IMG/VR virus record: IMGVR_UViG_3300009499_000008
Location: 1-64,000 of that record
From: a virus
Strand: one strand, 5' to 3'
DNA: 64,000 nt
This document shows, in pieces, positions 30,702 to 39,045 of the stretch. The notes under the pieces are model-generated. The model ran no database searches, was not told the origin of the DNA, and saw only the letters and a list, made by a program, of their open reading frames with translations. The position numbers and the translations under genes were made by a program. Each line of letters opens with the position of its first letter. Position 1 is the first letter of the stretch.

Positions 30702-32947
30702 CTGACTGCGCCTCCTGCCCACTTCAAGGTCAGAAACTCGTCTACGGGAATGGACCTGATAAGCCGCGTTACGTCGTAGTCGGTGAAGGCCCTGGGCGTG
30801 AGGAAGATAGGCAGGGTAAGGTCTTTGTGGGCGCAAGTGGTCAGCTTCTCCACAGGGCTATCAAACTCGCTGGTTTGACTGATATTTTCTTCACTAATAC
30901 AACGTTTTGTTATCCAACTGATACGAAATATAAAGTCCCTGCCGCTCATTGTTGCCGTGAGCGTTTGATACAAGAGATTCGAGAACACGAGCCTGAACTG
31001 ATCATCACTCTGGGAGCCATTGCTACAGATATTCTATTAGGTAAGGAGGCTGGAATCACCTTGCGTCGTGGTCGCGTATCTTACTCTGAAGAACTAGGGG
31101 TTGAAGTCTTACCTGCTATTCATCCTGCCGCTGTGCTTCGTGATATAAATTACTATAGAGACGTTTTGTTTGATTTGAAGAAGGCACGTTTTTGGTTTAT
31201 GCCTTCCTATCGTAGTAGTTACGATTTATCTCAACCAGATGTCGATTGGTCTATCGTCGATGATCCAAAGCAAGTATTCGATGCTTTATCGAATTCACCG
31301 ATGGCTGTCTTCGATATTGAAACTTCCAGTCTTGATCCCCTAGACTGCGAGATCCTCTGTGGCGTCGTAGCTACTAAAGAAAGCATCTTGGTTCTTTCAA
31401 AGACTCTAGCCAACAACGTTTCCTTTATGACTTCATTGGCTGAGTACGATACGTGTTGGATTGGGCACAACTTTAAGTTCGACCGCAAAGTATTGAAGGC
31501 ACGCCTTGGCGTAGATTTCCAATTCGATTTCGATACTATGTTAGCTCATTACATCCTCGATGAGCGCACTAAGAAACGTAAGGGTAATCACGGCTTGAAG
31601 CATCTTGCAAGAGTTTATTTGAATGCCCACGACTGGGATGTGAAGCTCCCCAGAAAAAAGAGTTATGCTGATTTGTCACAGGAGGTGCTTTATAAGTATA
31701 CTATGTGGGACGGTTTCTATACGTATAGATTGGCAGAATACTTTATAAAAGCCCTTGAAAGATATCCTAAGCAACGAGCTGTTGTGGATAATATCTTAGT
31801 ACCACTTGCAAATGTCTTGGCAGATGTGGAGCTCTTTGGTACTAGAATCGATCTTGCCGAGGTGCAACGAGTCGATGAACAACTCGGCGGTGAGTTAGAA
31901 CAGCTACGAATCTATCTTAGAGAATTGGCTGGACACGAATTCAATCCTAACAGCACCCAACAACTGGCAAAGATTTTGTTTGATGAATTCAAACTACCAC
32001 AAATCAAGAAACGTTCCACTGACAAAGAAGTATTGGCTAAACTCAAAGGACATCCTTTTGTAGAGGAGTTACTTAAATATCGCAAATTGAAAAAGTTACA
32101 CTCCACCTATGTTGTTTCTCTGGCAAAGGATGCACACAGTGGCAGGGTACACACGCAATTTCATATTCCTGGCACAGTCACAGGACGATTGAGTTCCAGA
32201 GGGCCAAACTTACAAAATCAGCCTGCTGATACACCACTTATTCGTAACTTCTTTGTCGCTGATGAAGGTATGAAACTTATTTATGCTGACTTGTCTCAAG
32301 CAGAATTTAGAGTGATGGCCATCTTATCTGGCGATCCCTTCCTAATAAATACATATAAAAAGGGCGGGGATCTCCATGATGAGATGGCCAAAACTCTCTT
32401 CGGCCCAGACTTCAATCCTGTGGAACGAGGGATAGCTAAATCCTGTAATTTTGGATTAGCCTATGGTATGGGTATAAAACGTATGGTAACTAATGTCAAT
32501 GTTCCTGGTGTTGACTACTATCAAGCTGAACGAATTGTCCGAGAATACTTTACTAGAATTCCTCGTTTTGTACGCTGGCGCGAGGAAATCCAAAATAGGA
32601 TCATCAAAGACCGTTATTTAGAGACTTCTCTGGGTAGGCGTAGGCGTTTTCCCTACATATCCAGAAGATTCAGAGGAGAAGTCTTTCGTCAAGGAATCAA
32701 CTTCTTACCTCAATCAATCGCTAGCGACATTACCGTGCTTTCTTTGATAAAGATCGCGCAAAAAACTCAAGTATTACTTACCGTCCACGACTCAATATTA
32801 TGTCAAGCACCCAAGGAGATCGCACAAGAGATAGTTACTGAGATCGCTGAAATCATGCAAACTACAGCAGCAGAAGTCTGCGGTGACAGAATACCATTTT
32901 TAGTTAGCATCGCCGTCGGCGATAGATGGGGGGAATTAGATGTCTAA
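30698..32947 (+). CDS. Uracil-DNA glycosylase - DNA polymerase I fusion
   Basis: 749 aa from a GTG at 30698 overlapping the previous stop. Residues 1-170 form a family 4-like uracil-DNA glycosylase: C4 and C7, GEGPGREEDRQGKVFVG (29-45), C71 and C85/C86 as iron-sulfur ligands, and HPAAVLRD (142-149). Then comes a 3'-5' exonuclease (DIE at 206-208). The family A polymerase has motif A YADLSQAEFR (D531), motif B RGIAKSCNFGLAYG (R577) and motif C VHDS (H697, D698). A replicative polymerase coupled to uracil removal. All key residues appear intact. Confidence 0.88.
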   Translation: MTDCASCPLQGQKLVYGNGPDKPRYVVVGEGPGREEDRQGKVFVGASGQLLHRAIKLAGLTDIFFTNTTFCYPTDTKYKVPAAHCCRERLIQEIREHEPELIITLGAIATDILLGKEAGITLRRGRVSYSEELGVEVLPAIHPAAVLRDINYYRDVLFDLKKARFWFMPSYRSSYDLSQPDVDWSIVDDPKQVFDALSNSPMAVFDIETSSLDPLDCEILCGVVATKESILVLSKTLANNVSFMTSLAEYDTCWIGHNFKFDRKVLKARLGVDFQFDFDTMLAHYILDERTKKRKGNHGLKHLARVYLNAHDWDVKLPRKKSYADLSQEVLYKYTMWDGFYTYRLAEYFIKALERYPKQRAVVDNILVPLANVLADVELFGTRIDLAEVQRVDEQLGGELEQLRIYLRELAGHEFNPNSTQQLAKILFDEFKLPQIKKRSTDKEVLAKLKGHPFVEELLKYRKLKKLHSTYVVSLAKDAHSGRVHTQFHIPGTVTGRLSSRGPNLQNQPADTPLIRNFFVADEGMKLIYADLSQAEFRVMAILSGDPFLINTYKKGGDLHDEMAKTLFGPDFNPVERGIAKSCNFGLAYGMGIKRMVTNVNVPGVDYYQAERIVREYFTRIPRFVRWREEIQNRIIKDRYLETSLGRRRRFPYISRRFRGEVFRQGINFLPQSIASDITVLSLIKIAQKTQVLLTVHDSILCQAPKEIAQEIVTEIAEIMQTTAAEVCGDRIPFLVSIAVGDRWGELDV

Positions 32948-33143
32948 ACTTATGCCAAACTTAGTCGAGGCAAATTGTGGAAGCTGTGCTCACTGTGAGC
33001 GACTTTACTATGAAGACTTTATGGGATTTCTTCTGGAGACTGCTTCCGCTGATAGAAAACAGCTTGCTTTGGGGCGTTGTATTTCCAAAAATTTATTGGT
33101 GACATTAGTGAGTTCCTGCAAGGAATGGAAAGATACAATATGA
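32940..33143 (+). CDS. Small Cys-rich protein
   Basis: 67 aa. CGSCAHCERLYYED and later GRCIS and SSCKEW give five Cys; similar small Cys proteins are known from phages and may bind zinc. GGGGGAA upstream. Overlaps the polymerase end by 8 bases and the methylase start by 4. Confidence 0.58.
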   Translation: MSKLMPNLVEANCGSCAHCERLYYEDFMGFLLETASADRKQLALGRCISKNLLVTLVSSCKEWKDTI

Positions 33144-33748
33144 ACAATATACAACTTTATCACGGTGACTGCTTAGAAGTGATGAAGATGCTGCCTGATG
33201 CCTCTGTGGACGCAGTAATAACTGATCCTCCATATCTACGAAAGTATCTTCCACTATATGGTCTGATGGCGGCAGAATTACCAAGACTACTCAAACGAGG
33301 AGGTAGTTTATTGGCAATAGTGCCCCACTATGCAATGCCAGAAGTTTTAACTATGGTAGGACGGTATCTCAAATATCGCTGGATATGTTGTATGTGGCAG
33401 ATGGTTGGGAATCATCCGCGTATGGCGATGGGAATAGAAGTAATATGGAAACCTATAGTATGGTGGGTGAATAAAGCATGGCCGCAGAGACGTGGTTTTG
33501 TTCGAGATGGCTTTGAGAATGTACAACCTACAAAGTTATTACATAAATGGGAACAGTCTTTGAGTTGGGCTGAGTATTGTTTGCGATTTGTACCAGCGGG
33601 AGCCGCTGTGATCGATCCTTTTATGGGTAGCGGAACAACTGGCGTGGCCTGCATCCAAGCGGGGCACAACTTTATCGGTATTGAGATCGATGAGGGATAT
33701 TTTAACGTCGCCAAGCAACGCATCGAGGAGGCGCAACGAACATGCTAA
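33140..33748 (+). CDS. DNA methyltransferase (N4-cytosine/N6-adenine)
   Basis: 202 aa from ATG 33140 overlapping the previous stop. DPPYLRKYLPLYG is the catalytic motif IV, and DPFMGSGTTGVACIQAG is the SAM-binding motif I, at the C-terminal side (beta-class order). GDCLEVMKMLPDASVD at the start is typical. No companion nuclease lies beside it, so it probably protects phage DNA from host restriction. Confidence 0.85.
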   Translation: MNNIQLYHGDCLEVMKMLPDASVDAVITDPPYLRKYLPLYGLMAAELPRLLKRGGSLLAIVPHYAMPEVLTMVGRYLKYRWICCMWQMVGNHPRMAMGIEVIWKPIVWWVNKAWPQRRGFVRDGFENVQPTKLLHKWEQSLSWAEYCLRFVPAGAAVIDPFMGSGTTGVACIQAGHNFIGIEIDEGYFNVAKQRIEEAQRTC

Positions 33749-35814
33749 CAACAATCAAAAAACGCGACGGAAGAGTAGTCACATTCAATCAACAAAAGAT
33801 AACTAATGCTATTTTCAAAGCTGCACAATCAGTCGGCGGCGATGATATGTCGCTTGCAGTGCATAATTCTAACGACGTTCTTCGTGTGCTCAGAGAACGC
33901 TTCAACACAAATACGCCTACTGTGGAAGACATCCAAGACGTTGTTGAGGAAATCCTCATCAAAAATGGACACGCCAAGACTGCTAAGGCATATATTCTAT
34001 ACAGGGACTTACACAGAAAGCTCAGGGATGTCCGCGCATTGATAGATGCCAACGAACTTATCAACGGTTACTTGGATAGGACCGATTGGAGAGTACAAGA
34101 GAACGCTAATATGGGATATTCCTTACAAGGACTCAATAATCATATATTCACTGAAGTAAACCGCACTTATTGGTTGAATTCTTTGTATCCACGAGAAGCT
34201 AGAGACGCACATATCAGTGGTGATTTGCACATCCACGATCTTTATTTGCTCGCGCCATACTGCACAGGATGGGATTTAGAGGACTTGCTTATCATGGGCT
34301 TTGGTGGTGCTCCTGGTAAGTTAGAGTGCGCTCCTGCAAAACATCTTTCATCTGCTTTAGGACAGGTGGTGAACTTTTTATACACAGTTCAAGGTGAGGT
34401 AGCTGGAGCAATTGCTTTCTCTAATTTCGACACCTTACTCGCTCCTTTTATTTCTTTTGATAGTTTGAGCAAACAAGAGGTGCGACAGCAGCTTCAAGAG
34501 TTCATCTTTAATATGAATGTGCCTACACGGGTGGGCTTCCAATCGATATTTTCTAATATCACTTTAGATCTTATCGTACCAGAACATCTAAAAGAGGAAA
34601 ATATAATCATTGGCGGTGAGGCATATGATGAAGTATACGGAGACTTTCAAGCGGAGATGGACTTACTGAATGAGTGCTTGCTCGAAATTATGTTAGAAGG
34701 CGATGCTGCTGGAAAGCCCTTTACTTTCCCTATACCTACAGTGAATATCACCAAAGACTTTGATTGGGACAACCCACGATATAATCCCCTGTGGGAAATC
34801 ACTCGAAAGTATGGCATTCCTTATTTCGCCAATTTCGTCAATTCCAACCTCTGCCCTGATGATGTGAGAAGTATGTGTTGTCGATTGCAACTTGACATAA
34901 CCGACCTAATGCGTCGCGCAGGGGGCTTATTTGGTTCAGCCCCTTCAACAGGCTCCATCGGAGTAGTAACGCTAAATCTTGCTAGAATAGGCTATTTGAC
35001 CAAAAACAAGGAGGAATTTCTTCAACGAGTCGGCGAACTCATGGACGTTGCCAAAGACAGTCTTTTGACTAAACGAAAGATCGTAGAACAATTCACTGAG
35101 CAGGGGCTTTATCCCTACTCGAAGCACTACTTAGTTTACACCAAGGAGCGTTTCGGCGGCTGGTGGAGTGGCCATTTCAATACTATAGGCTTGTGTGGTA
35201 TGAACGAAGCTATGTTAAACCTTTTGAAGAGGGGTTTAGTTTCAGCAGAGGCTAGGAGTTTCTCTAAAGAAGTTTTGGAGTTTATGAATGAGAGACTCTT
35301 GCAATATCAAAATGACACAGGGCAATTATTCAACCTCGAAGCCACTCCAGCGGAGAGTACAGCTTATCGCTTCGCTCTTTTAGATAAAGCAGCCTATCCT
35401 GATATAATCACCGCTGGAGAAGATACGCCATATTACACGAATAGCACACAGTTACCAGTGAATGCCACCGACGATCTATTTCAGGCACTTGAATGGCAGG
35501 ATGAAACTTTGCCCTTGTACACAGGTGGAAGTGTCTTTCATGCCTTCTTGGGTGAGCAGATGCCCTCCGCCACCGCTGTGAAGAGTCTCGTGCAGAAGAT
35601 AGCCACAAAGTTTAGACTTCCCTATTTTACAATAACTCCGACGTTTTCCATCTGCCCGAACCACGGTTATCTGAATGGCGAAAAAGAGGAATGTCCTAAC
35701 TGTAATGAGAATCCATTGATTTACAGTCGCGTGGTCGGCTATCTGCGGCCTGTGAGTGAATGGAATGCTGGAAAGGTCAGTGAATACAAAGATAGGAGGG
35801 TATTTGAGATATGA
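33742..35814 (+). CDS. nrdD: Anaerobic (class III) ribonucleoside-triphosphate reductase
   Basis: 690 aa. Reduces ribonucleoside triphosphates to deoxy forms using a glycyl radical. The N-terminal ATP-cone begins at KKRDGRVVTFNQQKITNAI. The central domain has YCTGWDLEDLLIMGFGG and NSNLCPDDVRSMCCRLQLD. The C-terminal zinc site is CPNHGYLNGEKEECPNC (C638, C651, C654), followed by the radical glycine in RVVGYL (G666) and an Arg/Lys-rich end. The enzyme is oxygen sensitive. No NrdG activase lies in the window. Overlaps the methylase by 7 bases. Confidence 0.9.
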   Translation: MLTTIKKRDGRVVTFNQQKITNAIFKAAQSVGGDDMSLAVHNSNDVLRVLRERFNTNTPTVEDIQDVVEEILIKNGHAKTAKAYILYRDLHRKLRDVRALIDANELINGYLDRTDWRVQENANMGYSLQGLNNHIFTEVNRTYWLNSLYPREARDAHISGDLHIHDLYLLAPYCTGWDLEDLLIMGFGGAPGKLECAPAKHLSSALGQVVNFLYTVQGEVAGAIAFSNFDTLLAPFISFDSLSKQEVRQQLQEFIFNMNVPTRVGFQSIFSNITLDLIVPEHLKEENIIIGGEAYDEVYGDFQAEMDLLNECLLEIMLEGDAAGKPFTFPIPTVNITKDFDWDNPRYNPLWEITRKYGIPYFANFVNSNLCPDDVRSMCCRLQLDITDLMRRAGGLFGSAPSTGSIGVVTLNLARIGYLTKNKEEFLQRVGELMDVAKDSLLTKRKIVEQFTEQGLYPYSKHYLVYTKERFGGWWSGHFNTIGLCGMNEAMLNLLKRGLVSAEARSFSKEVLEFMNERLLQYQNDTGQLFNLEATPAESTAYRFALLDKAAYPDIITAGEDTPYYTNSTQLPVNATDDLFQALEWQDETLPLYTGGSVFHAFLGEQMPSATAVKSLVQKIATKFRLPYFTITPTFSICPNHGYLNGEKEECPNCNENPLIYSRVVGYLRPVSEWNAGKVSEYKDRRVFEI

Positions 35815-36041
35815 ATCTCTATGAAATTACAACTGGTGGTTGGGGTGAGAGTTATCTGCGAGCCTATGCTTGGGCAGCGTCTGAGGAGCAAACTCTAAAG
35901 ATGGGAGAGAAAGAATATGGTATGTCCTTTGATACACCCTTTAGTGATAGACGATTATTAATTAAGATCCGTTTGCTTTTCAGTGATGATGCTGAACCAT
36001 TTTGTACACCATTTAGTGATACTGGATTTGACGATGAGTAA
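35811..36041 (+). CDS. Hypothetical acidic protein
   Basis: 76 aa, unrecognised. GWGESYLRAYAWAASEEQTL suggests a small alpha/beta fold; two TPFSD repeats occur near the C-terminus. Starts within the nrdD end (ATGA). Confidence 0.55.
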   Translation: MNLYEITTGGWGESYLRAYAWAASEEQTLKMGEKEYGMSFDTPFSDRRLLIKIRLLFSDDAEPFCTPFSDTGFDDE

Positions 36042-36042
36042 T

Positions 36043-36084
36043 GCACCCAAAATAGGGGCAATTGCACCCAAATCAGGTGCGCCC
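36043..36084 (+). repeat. Paired 21-bp repeat, copy set 1
   Basis: Two adjacent 21-bp units starting GCACCCAAA (36043 and 36064). The second can fold GCACC/GGTGC. The same paired 21-bp arrangement recurs at 36746. Spacing of two helical turns suggests a protein-binding site, or a translational operator before the gene at 36097. Confidence 0.5.
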
Positions 36085-36096
36085 AGAGGAGGAGCG

Positions 36097-36393
36097 ATGA
36101 AACTGACTGAGCCACAGAAGCAGGTGCTGAGGACGATGCTGGAGTTTGACAGCATAATCTCTGTGGTTCCTTGGGGCGGGCGATGGGACATATCGGCGAT
36201 TCCCGATTTAGAGTATGGACCATTCCGACCGCGTGTCGCGACTCTGCGCGTCCTCAGGCGGCTGGGACTCTTGCACCGCGAGCCTATAGGCGGCCTCGAA
36301 TTTGAATTCTCCCTCGCCCCCAAGGGCCGCGAGATTGCCGAGGAGTTGCAGGATGAGCCTGGAGGCTCTGCCAGGGGTGTACGAGGTCAATGA
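36097..36393 (+). CDS. Winged-helix-like protein
   Basis: 98 aa from ATG 36097 (AGAGGAGG upstream). MKLTEPQKQVLRTMLEFDS then TLRVLRRLGLLHREP and a wing-like GLEFEFSLAPKGREIAEEL fit a winged helix, perhaps a DNA-binding regulator. Another ATG at 36034 would add a repeated peptide (APKIGAIAPKSGA) but has no ribosome site. Confidence 0.52.
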   Translation: MKLTEPQKQVLRTMLEFDSIISVVPWGGRWDISAIPDLEYGPFRPRVATLRVLRRLGLLHREPIGGLEFEFSLAPKGREIAEELQDEPGGSARGVRGQ

Positions 36394-36454
36394 GTGCGGG
36401 CTTGTCCGACGGGGCAAGCGGATAGGCGGGGCTTGACAGCGAGAAGGAGGACAC

Positions 36455-36730
36455 ATGCTGAAGGTAGGTGATCGAGTGAGAATCTGTCTAGGCAGTCATT
36501 TCTCTAGGCTACCATCGCGTCTCATTGGGCAGGGGGGAATAATCATATATCTCGAACCGCAGGAATGTGAGTTCCCAATGCAGATAGTGCATATTGATGG
36601 CGAAGGCGAGATTGACTGCTATAAGGATGAACTGGAGCTCGTGCTGGCAGGCGAGGAACAAGAGGAAGCTGCTGAACGAGCCCAGGCCAAGACTCTGCTG
36701 AACGCGCTAGATGAAATCTGGGGCATATGA
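36455..36730 (+). CDS. SH3-like small protein
   Basis: 91 aa. VGDRVRICLGSHFSRLPSRL and GQGGIIIYLEP then IVHIDGEGEIDCYKDELELV suggest an SH3-like beta barrel, as in KOW or KTR domains; the C-terminus is helical. AAGGAGG upstream. Confidence 0.5.
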   Translation: MLKVGDRVRICLGSHFSRLPSRLIGQGGIIIYLEPQECEFPMQIVHIDGEGEIDCYKDELELVLAGEEQEEAAERAQAKTLLNALDEIWGI

Positions 36731-36745
36731 GGCCCCGCGCTAACC

Positions 36746-36787
36746 GTACCCAAATCGGATACGATTGCACCCAAAATGGGTACAGAA
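36746..36787 (+). repeat. Paired 21-bp repeat, copy set 2
   Basis: Units at 36746 and 36767, the second starting GCACCCAAAATGGGTAC with an internal ACCC/GGGT pairing. Same unit and spacing as the pair at 36043. Lies just upstream of the methylase start at 36798. Confidence 0.5.
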
Positions 36788-36797
36788 AGGGAAGATT

Positions 36798-38432
36798 ATG
36801 ACAGGAATTTCAATAATTCAAGGTGATGTTATTGAGGTTCTCAAGGATTATCCAGATGAGTCTTTCACCGCTTGTTTCTGTGATCCGCCATATGGCCTCA
36901 AATTTATGGGTAAAGAATGGGATCACGGTGTTCCAGCAATTCCTTATTGGGCAGAGGTACTACGTGTGCTCAAGCCTGGCGCAGTGCTCATGGCATTTGG
37001 AGGCACGAGAACTTGGCATCGGTTGGGAGTGGCCATTGAGGACGCGGGATTCGAGTTGTTCGATACTATGATGTGGCTTCATGGACAGGGATTTCCGAAA
37101 TCTCATAGTATTGGGAAAGCGCTGGACAAGGCGGCTGGCGCGGAACGAGAGGTGATAGGGCAAGCAGATCGCAGAAGTGGCCCTGGTCGTCATATGGCTG
37201 CCTTGGCTGGACATCGTGGCGAGAGTGTCATCCCAAACATCACTGCACCCGCCACCGACGCCGCCAAGATCTGGGAAGGTTATGGGACTTCCCTTAAGCC
37301 CGCCTGGGAGCCAATCCTCCTAGTTCGCAAACCCCGCACCGCGACGTATGCGCAGACTGCGATGGAGCACGGTTCTTCTGCTCTCAACATCGACGGTTGT
37401 AGAATTGCCAGTGCCAAACCCCATGTCATCAATACATGGGATGATGGCGCTAAACCTTTTGGTGATGGTGCAGGGCATCCCTTTACAGGTCGTCAACAAA
37501 GTGGAAGATGGCCAGCGAATTTGATACTTGACGAAGTAGTGGCGGAGATGCTGGATGCACAACAGAAAGGAACCTCACGGTTTTTCTACTGTGCAAAAAG
37601 TTCACGACGAGAAAGAGATGCAGGATTAGAAGAGTTTGACAGTACGGAACAAGTATGCTATGATGAAACTCTACCACTAACCGAACAGGAGAGTTTATCA
37701 TGGGAAAGCACGGGCCTCATTCAAGCCATCCAAGTGGCTACGGATGGACTACAAAGAAGGGCTATCATCGTTTCTGCCTTTGGAATCCTGCCACCAAAAG
37801 TAGTAGACTTGTGCTTGCTCATGTGTATGTTTGGGAGAAAGCCAATGGGTCGATTCCTACAGGCTCTACTTTGCATCATATCAACGGCGACAGGCAAGAC
37901 AATCGCATTGAAAATCTACAACTTGTTACATTCTTGGAGCATAAGCGAATCCACAGCGGATGTGAACTCCGAAATGGTGTATGGTGGAAACCATGTAGCA
38001 TCTGTGGAGAATTCAAACCAATTATCAAAGAACATTGGTACTTCTCCAAAGAAGGTTGGCCTCTCTATGGAAGATGTAAACCGTGCCACATCAAAATTGT
38101 CGTCATCAAAAAGCGTGCTCGAAAAGCTAGACAAAAGATGCAGACGTAAACCAGCGCACCCAACCATAAAGCCGCTTGCTCTTTGTAAATATCTAGCCAC
38201 TCTCATCATCCCACCAGAAGAGTATCGAGACGATGCTAACCTCCTGATCCCCTTCGCTGGTGTAATGAGTGAAGCAATCGGAGCACTCTTAGCAGGGTGG
38301 AGAAATATCACCGCGATTGAACTTGAGAAGGAATATTGTGAGATTGGTCAAAAGCGTATTGATTGGTGGGTTGTCAAAATAAAAGAAACTGGACTAACCG
38401 ATCCTAAAGCTATTCTAAAGAGAGGAAGCTGA
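36798..38432 (+). CDS. DNA methyltransferase interrupted by an HNH gene
   Basis: 544 aa from ATG 36798. Residues 1-280 hold motif IV (CDPPYGLKFMGKEWD) and LLVRKPR. The C-terminal 95 residues have KPAHPTIKPLALCKYL and a motif I variant (LLIPFAGVMSEAIGALLAG). Between about 282 and 450 the frame is open but looks non-native, because an HNH endonuclease gene with its own promoter lies there in another frame. The two halves match one adenine-methylase family. The protein may tolerate a large insert, or be inactive. Stop overlaps the RuvC-like gene (TGATG). Confidence 0.8.
   Translation: MTGISIIQGDVIEVLKDYPDESFTACFCDPPYGLKFMGKEWDHGVPAIPYWAEVLRVLKPGAVLMAFGGTRTWHRLGVAIEDAGFELFDTMMWLHGQGFPKSHSIGKALDKAAGAEREVIGQADRRSGPGRHMAALAGHRGESVIPNITAPATDAAKIWEGYGTSLKPAWEPILLVRKPRTATYAQTAMEHGSSALNIDGCRIASAKPHVINTWDDGAKPFGDGAGHPFTGRQQSGRWPANLILDEVVAEMLDAQQKGTSRFFYCAKSSRRERDAGLEEFDSTEQVCYDETLPLTEQESLSWESTGLIQAIQVATDGLQRRAIIVSAFGILPPKVVDLCLLMCMFGRKPMGRFLQALLCIISTATGKTIALKIYNLLHSWSISESTADVNSEMVYGGNHVASVENSNQLSKNIGTSPKKVGLSMEDVNRATSKLSSSKSVLEKLDKRCRRKPAHPTIKPLALCKYLATLIIPPEEYRDDANLLIPFAGVMSEAIGALLAGWRNITAIELEKEYCEIGQKRIDWWVVKIKETGLTDPKAILKRGS
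37636..37664 (+). promoter_or_regulatory. Promoter of the HNH endonuclease gene
   Basis: TTGACA (37636-37641), 17-bp spacer ending TATGC (extended -10), TATGAT (37659-37664), 35 bases before the HNH ATG. It sits inside the methylase gene at the edge of the inserted segment. Confidence 0.75.
37700..38149 (+). CDS. HNH homing endonuclease inside the methylase gene
   Basis: 149 aa, AGGAGA before the ATG, in frame +2 relative to the methylase. The HNH core reads LAHVYVWEKANGS, LHHINGDRQDNRIENLQLVT and LEHKRIH, with the expected His, His, Asn and His. A C-terminal Cys cluster (CSICGE and GRCKPCH) may hold zinc. Such enzymes nick or cut target genes to spread. No room exists for a group I intron around it, so it is a free-standing cassette. 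Confidence 0.88.
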   Translation: MGKHGPHSSHPSGYGWTTKKGYHRFCLWNPATKSSRLVLAHVYVWEKANGSIPTGSTLHHINGDRQDNRIENLQLVTFLEHKRIHSGCELRNGVWWKPCSICGEFKPIIKEHWYFSKEGWPLYGRCKPCHIKIVVIKKRARKARQKMQT

Positions 38433-38836
38433 TGTTAATCCTAGCACTTGACCCAGGAGAAACCACGGGCTATGTCGTCGCCGAGATCGATGGACTCGAT
38501 TACGACATAAAAATCAGTGGGCAATTTCCTAATTGGCAAATGCTTGAGGCGTTGATAACTTACTGGTTGCCAGATAGAATCATCTATGAAGCATTTTATC
38601 TCTCACCACAGATAGCCAAGTACAAGACTCGAAGCACTCTACCAACTGTGGAAGTCATCGGAGTACTCAAATTTCTTGCTTGGCAATACTCAACTCCATT
38701 AGTAGCCCAGCCGCCATCAGCTAAGGAGCTTGTGTCATTGCCACGTTACATCGCTGGCGTTTCTGGCCCACACGCTAGAGACGCTCTAAGACATTTGATT
38801 GCTTATTTAAGATTAAGAGGAGGAAATCAAACGTGA
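38432..38836 (+). CDS. RuvC-like Holliday junction resolvase
   Basis: 134 aa. LALDPGETTGY (D7), YEAF (E53) and GPHARDALRHL (D117) supply the acidic RNase H-fold active site of RuvC-like phage resolvases. It should cut branched DNA during recombination or before packaging. Shorter than bacterial RuvC (about 170 aa), as is common in phages. Confidence 0.72.
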   Translation: MLILALDPGETTGYVVAEIDGLDYDIKISGQFPNWQMLEALITYWLPDRIIYEAFYLSPQIAKYKTRSTLPTVEVIGVLKFLAWQYSTPLVAQPPSAKELVSLPRYIAGVSGPHARDALRHLIAYLRLRGGNQT

Positions 38837-39045
38837 AATGCCAAAATTTTAGCCGTTATAAACGTAGATTCTTTTCTCAGCGTTGCAAAGGATCGGCGAG
38901 GGTGACACTCACTTTAGAATGTCGTGAGGAAGAGAAAATAGTTTTGGAGCTTTGCAACGCCTGCGCATATGCAATTGCTAAAGATGCTCTAGGACTTGGA
39001 TGGAGTGCGAATTTGAAAAGGGTGCATAGAGAGGAGGCCAAATGA
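38833..39045 (+). CDS. Small Cys protein
   Basis: 70 aa, GTG start behind AGAGGAGG. Cys residues in CQNFSRYKRR, QRCKGS, LECREEE and LCNACAY form a probable zinc site, and the N-terminus is basic. Overlaps both neighbours by 4 bases. May bind nucleic acid. Confidence 0.55.
   Translation: MKCQNFSRYKRRFFSQRCKGSARVTLTLECREEEKIVLELCNACAYAIAKDALGLGWSANLKRVHREEAK

Noticed and set aside
37636-38150. Group I intron or intein in the methylase gene.
   Set aside because: About 510 bases contain a 450-base HNH gene, leaving no space for an intron core. The HNH frame differs from the methylase frame, so it is not an intein.
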